Positions 1 to 5,996 of a stretch of 7,076 bases of DNA are shown one piece after another. Both the position numbers and the translations under genes were made by a program. How positions within the stretch are numbered: position 1 is the stretch's first letter; each line of letters begins with the position of its first letter. Location: assembly GCA_041648665.1 (NCBI GenBank), contig JBAZOP010000121.1, positions 1 through 7,076 of the forward strand, read 5' to 3'. This stretch comes from a bacterium (GTDB lineage: Bacteria; UBA10199; 2-02-FULL-44-16; JAAZCA01). The notes beneath the pieces were generated by a model. It was not told where the DNA came from, made no database searches, and saw nothing but the letters and a program-made list of their open reading frames with translations.

Positions 1-289
1 GAAACCCCCTTTCGAGATGAAAATCCTCCTGTTCGAGCATCTTCATCTCGAGCACCGCCATCTTTCCGAAGGGCCCTGCGGGCGAGGTGGGGTAGTCGCC
101 GGACAGCGACTCGAAGATAGCGTCCGCGCCGGGGTAGTTGCGGGCGAATATCTCCTTCTGCCCGCGGAGCGCGCGATCCACCAGGTCCTTCTCGGCGGGC
201 GTGAGAGCAGGCGCTGAAGCAAAGGAGATCTTCGCGCAGGCCATAGCCGCAACAAAGAGAAGCGCAGTAAACGTCCTCATAGTATTCAT
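1..289 (-). CDS. Putative exported TPR-like protein, partial (C-terminus beyond window)
   Basis: I do not recognise a named family. The reading frame runs leftward off the window, leaving about 96 N-terminal residues. The first 25-28 residues look like a Sec signal peptide: basic start (MNTMRT), hydrophobic core FTALLFVAAMA, and a plausible signal peptidase I site after SFASA. A Cys follows the core (AMAC), but the residue at -3 is Ala, so a lipoprotein is less likely. The mature part begins PALTPAEKDLVDRAL and continues with a helical segment rich in Ala, Glu and Leu, with ALRGQKEIFARNYPGADAIF and then a DYPTSPAGPFGK turn. This resembles the helix-turn-helix spacing of TPR-like repeats in secreted deltaproteobacterial proteins; that resemblance is from memory. 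The ATG at 289 is the longest start; an in-frame ATG at 280 is equally possible, since neither has a good Shine-Dalgarno. The gene is divergent from ftsK. The function is unknown. Confidence 0.72.
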   Translation of the reverse strand, partial: MNTMRTFTALLFVAAMACAKISFASAPALTPAEKDLVDRALRGQKEIFARNYPGADAIFESLSGDYPTSPAGPFGKMAVLEMKMLEQEDFHLERGF

Positions 290-331
290 GCATCGTCCGC
301 TACCATCACTCGATATGCGTTGCAAGCAAGC

Positions 332-341
332 CCTCGCGAGG
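332..341. repeat. Perfect 10-bp palindrome, possible operator
   Basis: CCTCGCGAGG reads the same on both strands. It lies directly downstream of the candidate leftward -10 box, at the expected transcription start. Such a site could be an operator or the tip of a small RNA stem. However, short GC palindromes are common in GC-rich DNA, and no second copy was noticed in the intergenic region. Confidence 0.25.
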
Positions 342-343
342 CT

Positions 344-373
344 ATTATCCCGATCGCATCGTCATGGCGGCAT
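344..373 (-). promoter_or_regulatory. Candidate promoter for the exported-protein gene
   Basis: Reading leftward, GATAAT (344-349) matches the sigma70 -10 consensus at 5 of 6 positions. The best -35 at 18-bp spacing is only a half match (ATGCCG, 368-373). Transcription would start near 337, about 48 nt before the ATG at 289. The position fits a divergent gene, but the -35 is weak, so this is tentative. Confidence 0.3.
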
Positions 374-405
374 TGGGACCCATCTGAAATAAAGCGCTCC
401 GGGCA

Positions 406-435
406 TTGACATCCGTGGAATATGCGGCGTATAAT
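406..435 (+). promoter_or_regulatory. Consensus sigma70 promoter of the ftsK-lolA operon
   Basis: TTGACA at 406-411 and TATAAT at 430-435 are both perfect consensus hexamers, separated by 18 bp. There is no extended -10 TG. The predicted transcription start is near 442, giving a 5' leader of about 28 nt before the ftsK ATG at 470. The leader is A/T-rich (CATTAGACAAATCAACAAC) and has no recognisable Shine-Dalgarno sequence. No CTGT-N8-ACAG LexA box of the E. coli kind is visible around it. Confidence 0.85.
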
Positions 436-469
436 AGCTCATAAACATTAGACAAATCAACAACTTAGC

Positions 470-2938
470 ATGCCCAACTTTCAACAAAAGGCCACGATAG
501 ATTTCAGGCGCGACATATTCGCGATCCTCTTCCTCGCGATGGGCGTCTTCACGCTCATGTGCCTTGTCTCCTACAGCCCCACCGACCCGGCGCTCAACTC
601 GGTGTCCAACGTCTCCGAGGTCAAGAATCTGGGCGGCATCGTGGGCGCATACGTCGCGGACATCCTCTTCATAATATTCGGCATCAGCGCGTTCGTCACC
701 TCCGCCCTCCTCCTCCTGCTGAGCGCCCTGCAGTTTCTGGGCAAACCCATACGCATGAGGGTCCGAGAAATCCTCTACTATACCGGTTGCCTCGCGTTCG
801 CTGCATCGCTCATACACCTCAACTGCGAGACGATATCCATACGGGGCCAGGCGATCGCCGGCGGAGGGATGATAGGGACGCTCATAGGCGACATGCTGGT
901 CCGCTACCTCAACAAGGCCGGCGCCTTCATATTCTCGATCGCAGCCTTCGTGCTCTTCTTCACGCTCGCGACCAAGCTCACCCTAGCCGAGACCGCGGCG
1001 ATCGCGAAACGGGGCTCGACCGCGACCGCGGCAGCGCTCCTGGCCCTCTGCCGAGGGCTGACGTCGATGTCGCGCTCGATTGCGGCCCGGGCCTCCTCCA
1101 TTGCCAATGCTATCCCCGAGATGAAGGGGAAATTCAATTTCCGCAACGCGAAGACAGAGGACAAGGAGTCGCTGGCCGATCCGAAGAAGCGCACTGTCGA
1201 GAAGATGACCCTGGAGGAGACGGCGCAGAAAAAGGCGCGCGACATGGTCTCGATCGAGCCGATCCGCAGGGCGCCCGGCGCCATCGCTCCCGCCCCGGTC
1301 CAGCCGGCGACGAGGCAGCCGGTTCAGCAGGCGGCGAAGACGACGGAAAAACCCGCGGCGGCCCCGCAGGGGCCCGACGCCGCAAGCCCCAGGATACTCA
1401 AGCGCGCGGACGCGAAACCGCGCACGCAGGAGGACCAGCTCAAATTCAAGCGCATGACCGCAGAGGGCTACGAGCCGCCGCCCATATCGCTCCTGGATTC
1501 GGAGGAGCAAGCCAAGATCGAAATAGACGAAGAGACGCTCAAGAAGAACTCCCTCATCCTCGAACGCAAGCTCATGGACTTCGACGTGGAGGGCAAGGTG
1601 CTCGCCATCCACCCGGGCCCCGTGATCACGATGTACGAGTTCGAGCCCGCAGCCGGGACCAAGCTGAACAAGATCGTGAACCTGCAGGACGACCTATCGC
1701 TGACCCTGGGCGGCCGCAGCGTCCGCGTGGTGCCGCACCTCCCCGGCAAGGCCGCGCTGGGGATCGAGATCCCGAACGGCGAGCGCGAGATAGTCTATCT
1801 CAAGACCATCGTCTCCTCGCCGCAGTTCGCCAAATCGCAGTCCAAGCTCGCCATGGCGCTGGGGTCATCCACCTCCGGGCTGCCGGTGGTCACCGACCTC
1901 ACGAAGATGCCGCACCTGCTCGTGGCCGGCGCGACCGGCTCAGGCAAGAGCGTCGCGATCAACAGCATCATCCTCTCGATCCTGATAAAGTCTTCGCCCG
2001 AAGACGTGCGTTTCATCCTGGTCGACCCCAAGATGCTCGAACTCTCGGTATACGACGGCATCCCGCACCTGCTGCTCCCGGTCGTGACGAAACCCAAGCC
2101 CGCGGTGCAGGCGATGCGCTGGGCGATCCGGGAGATGGAACGGCGCTACAGGATCCTGGCCGATGCGGGCGCGCGCCACATACTGGGCTACAACGAGAAG
2201 GTGAAGGCCGGACAAGTGACGCTGGTCTCCGAGGAGCGCGCAGCCGAACTCATCGCAGCCGACAAAGAGGCGATCGCTCACACGGGCAAATTGCCCTACA
2301 TCGTCATCATCATCGACGAACTCGCCGACCTCATGATGACGGCGAGCCAGGACATGGAGGAGGCGATCACGAGGCTGGCGCAGATGGCGCGCGCCGCCGG
2401 CATACACCTCATCCTCGCAACGCAGAGGCCCAGCGTGGACGTGATCACCGGTCTCATCAAGGCCAACTTCCCGGCGAGGATCGCGTTCAAGGTGACCGCG
2501 AGGCACGACTCGCGCACGATCCTCGACAGCATGGGCGCAGAGGCGCTGCTCGGACAAGGCGACATGCTCTTCATGACCCCGCAGGGCGGGAACCTCATCC
2601 GCATCCACGGCTCCTACGTGAGCGACCAGGACATCTCCAGGGTGGTCGACCACCTCAAGGGTCAGGGCGAGCCGGTCTACGACGAGTCGATACTAAAGGA
2701 GCCGGAGGCAACAACAGCGGGCGGCGAGTTCGACGAAGAGGACGACGGGCTCTACGACCAGGCGGTGAAGCTCGTCGCCGAGACAAAACAGGCCTCCATC
2801 TCCATGGTGCAGCGCAGGCTGCGCATCGGTTACAACCGCGCCGCGCGCATGATCGAGCGCATGGAGGCCGAGGGCGTGGTCGGTCCGGCCGACGGCTCCA
2901 AACCCAGGCAGGTGTTGGTGAACAATCTCGGGGCGTGA
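470..2938 (+). CDS. ftsK: DNA translocase FtsK
   Basis: FtsK is a septum-located, membrane-anchored hexameric ATPase that pumps chromosome ends across the closing division site and, in many bacteria, activates XerCD recombination at dif. The 822-residue protein shows the usual order. The N-terminal membrane domain has hydrophobic segments at about 16-36, 54-88, 98-117 and 150-172. A charged then Pro/Ala/Gln-rich linker covers about 175-335, far shorter than in E. coli FtsK (1329 aa). The alpha/beta motor runs from about 355 to 735, with Walker A GATGSGKS at 487-494, VDPK at 518-521, Walker B IVIIIDE at 611-617 and ATQRPS at 650-655. The C-terminal winged-helix gamma domain spans about 759-818 and carries RIGYNRAARMIE (785-796). 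Its Asn789, Arg793 and Glu796 occupy the positions that read KOPS DNA in E. coli (Asn1296, Arg1300, Glu1303). The ATG at 470 is preferred because it sits just before the first membrane segment and 28 nt from the promoter's start site. lolA follows after one base. Confidence 0.97.
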   Translation: MPNFQQKATIDFRRDIFAILFLAMGVFTLMCLVSYSPTDPALNSVSNVSEVKNLGGIVGAYVADILFIIFGISAFVTSALLLLLSALQFLGKPIRMRVREILYYTGCLAFAASLIHLNCETISIRGQAIAGGGMIGTLIGDMLVRYLNKAGAFIFSIAAFVLFFTLATKLTLAETAAIAKRGSTATAAALLALCRGLTSMSRSIAARASSIANAIPEMKGKFNFRNAKTEDKESLADPKKRTVEKMTLEETAQKKARDMVSIEPIRRAPGAIAPAPVQPATRQPVQQAAKTTEKPAAAPQGPDAASPRILKRADAKPRTQEDQLKFKRMTAEGYEPPPISLLDSEEQAKIEIDEETLKKNSLILERKLMDFDVEGKVLAIHPGPVITMYEFEPAAGTKLNKIVNLQDDLSLTLGGRSVRVVPHLPGKAALGIEIPNGEREIVYLKTIVSSPQFAKSQSKLAMALGSSTSGLPVVTDLTKMPHLLVAGATGSGKSVAINSIILSILIKSSPEDVRFILVDPKMLELSVYDGIPHLLLPVVTKPKPAVQAMRWAIREMERRYRILADAGARHILGYNEKVKAGQVTLVSEERAAELIAADKEAIAHTGKLPYIVIIIDELADLMMTASQDMEEAITRLAQMARAAGIHLILATQRPSVDVITGLIKANFPARIAFKVTARHDSRTILDSMGAEALLGQGDMLFMTPQGGNLIRIHGSYVSDQDISRVVDHLKGQGEPVYDESILKEPEATTAGGEFDEEDDGLYDQAVKLVAETKQASISMVQRRLRIGYNRAARMIERMEAEGVVGPADGSKPRQVLVNNLGA

Positions 2939-2939
2939 C

Positions 2940-3605
2940 ATGAAATCCCTTCCGCTTATAGCGCTCCTCCTGATCGCGGTATTTTTCTCCACGACGACGC
3001 AGGCCGTCGATAAAGTTCCGTCGAGCGGAGAGATCGACGCCATCGAGTCCGCATACCGCTCGATAGACGACCTGACCGCGAAATTCACGCAGAGCACACA
3101 GATAGAACTACTCGCGAGGACCGTAACCAAGCACGGGCTCTTCCAGTTCAAGAAGGGCGGCAAACTCCGCATCGAGTACAAGGACAAGGGAGGAAAATAT
3201 TACGTCTCGGACGGCAGCACGATCTGGACGTACGTGCCCGGTGACGACGCGAGCCTCGAGACATTTGCGGTGAACGACAAGACCATGCCCAAGGAAGCGC
3301 TCTCCTTCCTCAACGGTTTCGGCAAACTCTCAAAGGAATTTTCGATCAGCGCGACAGCCTCTTTCGACGCGATCCCCGCAAACTCGGCCGCGATGAGGCT
3401 CACTCCGCGCGCGAAGAACGCGCAGTACGAGTGGCTCGACGCGCTCTTCGGGCCCGACCATCTTCTCAAGGAATTGGTGGTGAAGAATAGATCAGGCAAC
3501 GTCAGCCGCTACACATTCATGGAGATCAAGACCAACTCCAGCCTTCCGGACAAGCTCTTCACCCTCTCGTCGGGCAAGGCGACACCCGACACCCTGCCGG
3601 AGTAA
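2940..3605 (+). CDS. lolA: Outer-membrane lipoprotein carrier protein LolA
   Basis: LolA is a soluble periplasmic chaperone that takes triacylated lipoproteins from the LolCDE ABC transporter at the inner membrane and carries them to the outer membrane (to LolB where that exists). The 221-residue product starts with a Sec signal peptide (hydrophobic residues 4-17, likely cleavage after Thr-Gln-Ala22) and has no lipobox Cys, as expected for LolA. The mature part begins with the family helix (AYRSIDDLTAKFTQ, 38-51). It continues with the G-x-F-x-F and GGKLRIEY strands (66-80); Arg77 sits in the conserved GK-x-R-x-x-Y position. YYVSDGSTIWTYVPGDD (87-103) follows. The length matches the family. 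The start codon lies one base after the ftsK stop, with only a weak GGGG (2930-2933) as ribosome site, so translation is probably coupled to ftsK. The ftsK-lolA order is conserved in E. coli and other proteobacteria. Confidence 0.93.
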   Translation: MKSLPLIALLLIAVFFSTTTQAVDKVPSSGEIDAIESAYRSIDDLTAKFTQSTQIELLARTVTKHGLFQFKKGGKLRIEYKDKGGKYYVSDGSTIWTYVPGDDASLETFAVNDKTMPKEALSFLNGFGKLSKEFSISATASFDAIPANSAAMRLTPRAKNAQYEWLDALFGPDHLLKELVVKNRSGNVSRYTFMEIKTNSSLPDKLFTLSSGKATPDTLPE

Positions 3606-3626
3606 AAAATCCTGACCAACTATAAT

Positions 3627-5993
3627 TTAATTCCTCAGCGGTTTTCCGGTCTTGAGCATATGCGCGATCCTCTGCTGCGTCTTCTTCTCGCCCGCGAGCG
3701 AGAGAAAGGCCTCGCGCTCGAGTTCGAGTATAGCGGACTCGCTGGCCTGATGCGCGGTGGCTAGCGCGCCGCCGGCGAGCACGCGCGCGAGCCGGGAGAC
3801 AACGACGAGGTCATAGTCGGTCGCAAGCCCTCGGGTCCTGTACTGCCGCGCGATCTCAATCAGCGCCCTCTCGCCCCCTTTACCCGGAAGCGAGACGTCG
3901 TCGCGATATTTCGGCGGCTCGTAGCCCTGCGCGAGTCTCATCACCTCGTCACGCGCATGCGCGATCAGCTCGTCGCGGTCCATCACGATGCGGTCGGATT
4001 TTGCGAGCAGGCCCAAGGCCATGGCGTCGCGGGCAGAGGAGGATGACTTCGCAGTCCCGATCAACTCGAACGCGGCGCACGACTTGGGGAACGGCCCGCC
4101 GTCGCAGGGCGCTCCTTCAGGAATTTGCCAATTCGCGCGCTTCGCACACTCCCTCTCCTCCATCGCGAGGAGCATGTTCTTGCAGCCGCTGCCGGAGGGG
4201 ATTAAACCCACCATGAGCTCCGTGAATCCTATGTAGCTTTCGACATGCGCCACGCGTGCGGCCGCCGCGAGGCAGATCTCCGCGCCCCCGCCAAGCACCC
4301 TGCCGAACGGTACTGCTACCACGGGCCTTTTTGAAAACCTGATCGCCTGGCACGCCGACTGAAAAGCGCGGACCAACCGTTCGAGCTCGCCGAACGCGCC
4401 GCGCTCGGCGAGCGAGACTATGAGATTCAAATCGGCGCCGGCCGAGAAGATCTCTCCTTCGTTGGCGATGAGGAGCCCCGTCCCTGCGCGCTCGGTCATC
4501 TCCACTGCACGCGAGAGCATCGTTATCGCACCTTCGTCCAGCACGTTCATCTTGGTATGGAACTCGCAGCAGAAGATCCCTTCACCCAGATCGATCAGCG
4601 ATGCGGATGCATTTCCTTCGATCAGCCCGCTTACCCTTCTGGCCCTGGAGATCGCGATCGGCCTCTCATCGTGCGCGCGCAGATCCGCCGGTCCTCCCTT
4701 CATGTCGAAGACAAACCTCAAACCCTCGCTGTGGGAATAGAAGGACTCGCGGCCTGTGGAGAGGAGCCGCTGCACGAGTTCCGGAATCGGCCTCCCCTCT
4801 TGAGCGAGCCTTGCCGCAACCCTGCGCGGGCCGAGCGCGTCCCACGCCTCGAAGGGACCGAGCTCCCAGTTGAAGCCCCAGCGCAGCGCGCGATCTATCG
4901 ATGCGATGTCGTCCGCGATATCGGGCGCGCAGCTCGCCGCATATGAGAGCGTCCGGGATACGGCGGGCCACGCGATCTCGCCCGCCTGGTCAGCCGCAAA
5001 CGCGGTTCTGCGCAATCTCTCAGCCGCCTCGGGCAAGCGCTCGTGCTCGGAGAGCGATCCTGCGCAGAAGTTGAGGCGCGGCCTGTATGACACCAATCTT
5101 AAGTCCATCGCCTGAGACCTGCCGCCGTCGGCAGCGTAGAAGCCACGGCCCGACTTCGCGCCCTTGAATCCCATGGCGAGCATCTCGGAGAGAAACGGGG
5201 GCACGCAAAACGGCGCGGCGAGTTCGTCCGGGCCGCACGCGGCGTGTATCTGCGCTGCAACCGCGGCGACCGTGTCCAGGCCCACCATGTCCAGCATCCT
5301 GAAAACTCCCTGCCTCGGTCTCGCAGCGGGCCTTCCCATCACCGCGTCCACCGCCTCGATCGGCCAGCCCCTTGCCTCCGCGAGATGCATCGCGTCCATG
5401 ACCGAGAAGACGCCGATGCGATTTGCGATGAACCCTGGCGTATCCTTGACCCTGACCACCCCCTTGCCCAGCCTCGACGTGAGGAACTGTTCCACGAGCG
5501 CTGCGGCGCCGGATGCGGACTCGTGGCATGCGATCTCCACGAGTTTCAGATACCTCGGCGGATTGAAGAAATGAGTGATGAGAAAGCGCGAGCTGAAGCC
5601 GGCGCCCATAGGGGCGACGAGCGCGCTGTGGGAGATCGAGGAGGTATTGGAGCTTATGATCGCGAAGGGATCTGCCAGCGAGTCGATCTTGCGAAGGACG
5701 GCGGCCTTGGCGCCCAAGTCCTCGACGATGGATTCCACGATCCAGCCGCAGCCGGCGATCCTCTCGGCGTCCCTTTCGAGGTCGCCCAACCTTATCCTAT
5801 CGACGTCGCTGCGTGAAAAGAGCGCCGCGGGCTTAAATTTCGCGATCCTCTTTTTCACCTCGTCGCCGCAGTCGGCGCCCGCAGAGGCGCGGATCAGCTC
5901 GACCTCGCAGCCGGCGCCGGCGAAGAGCGCCGCGAGCTGGCAACCCATGGTGCCCGCGCCGATCACCGCAATTTTATTCAATCTGTCCGTCAA
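3627..5993 (-). CDS. fadN: 3-hydroxyacyl-CoA dehydrogenase/enoyl-CoA hydratase, FadN type
   Basis: This bifunctional beta-oxidation enzyme hydrates trans-2-enoyl-CoA and oxidises the 3-hydroxyacyl-CoA with NAD+. It has the Bacillus FadN layout (dehydrogenase first, hydratase last), the reverse of E. coli FadB, and its 788 residues match FadN length. The Rossmann domain covers about 6-185, with NAD motif GAGTMG at 12-17. Dehydrogenase active-site candidates are Ser115 (SNTSS), His141 (HFFNP), Glu153 (KLVEI) and Asn191 (FIANR). The dehydrogenase C-terminal domain runs about 187-287, and a second, shortened copy is at about 346-430. A crotonase domain follows from about 450, with oxyanion-hole segment FSAGADL (516-522). 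Its two catalytic glutamates are Glu572 (GGGAE) and Glu592 (GFTEL), 20 residues apart as in rat enoyl-CoA hydratase. Translation must begin at TTG 5993, because an in-frame TGA lies two codons upstream; a second TTG at 5981 is the only other start before the NAD motif. It is co-transcribed behind the thiolase and convergent with lolA. The name fadN is by architecture; substrate chain length is not known. Confidence 0.93.
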   Translation of the reverse strand: MTDRLNKIAVIGAGTMGCQLAALFAGAGCEVELIRASAGADCGDEVKKRIAKFKPAALFSRSDVDRIRLGDLERDAERIAGCGWIVESIVEDLGAKAAVLRKIDSLADPFAIISSNTSSISHSALVAPMGAGFSSRFLITHFFNPPRYLKLVEIACHESASGAAALVEQFLTSRLGKGVVRVKDTPGFIANRIGVFSVMDAMHLAEARGWPIEAVDAVMGRPAARPRQGVFRMLDMVGLDTVAAVAAQIHAACGPDELAAPFCVPPFLSEMLAMGFKGAKSGRGFYAADGGRSQAMDLRLVSYRPRLNFCAGSLSEHERLPEAAERLRRTAFAADQAGEIAWPAVSRTLSYAASCAPDIADDIASIDRALRWGFNWELGPFEAWDALGPRRVAARLAQEGRPIPELVQRLLSTGRESFYSHSEGLRFVFDMKGGPADLRAHDERPIAISRARRVSGLIEGNASASLIDLGEGIFCCEFHTKMNVLDEGAITMLSRAVEMTERAGTGLLIANEGEIFSAGADLNLIVSLAERGAFGELERLVRAFQSACQAIRFSKRPVVAVPFGRVLGGGAEICLAAAARVAHVESYIGFTELMVGLIPSGSGCKNMLLAMEERECAKRANWQIPEGAPCDGGPFPKSCAAFELIGTAKSSSSARDAMALGLLAKSDRIVMDRDELIAHARDEVMRLAQGYEPPKYRDDVSLPGKGGERALIEIARQYRTRGLATDYDLVVVSRLARVLAGGALATAHQASESAILELEREAFLSLAGEKKTQQRIAHMLKTGKPLRN

Positions 5994-5996
5994 TGG

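Noticed and set aside
1940..2653. 237-codon antisense frame within the ftsK motor region
   Set aside because: It is a compositional shadow of ftsK with no recognisable domain, and the opposite strand encodes the conserved Walker A and B motifs.
559..2943. Open frame of 794 codons overlapping nearly all of ftsK on the same strand
   Set aside because: Its codons begin at the third position of ftsK codons, where T is rare, so stops are scarce. The product is an Arg/Gly/Pro-rich translation with no domain, while the ftsK frame has every expected motif.
3569..3590. 6-bp stem GTCGGG/CCCGAC with a 10-nt loop near the end of lolA, considered as a terminator
   Set aside because: It lies inside the coding sequence and is followed by an A-run, not a T-run, on the transcribed strand.
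3627..5993. Possibility of an E. coli FadB-type enzyme
   Set aside because: The domain order is dehydrogenase then hydratase, opposite to FadB, and length and architecture match FadN.
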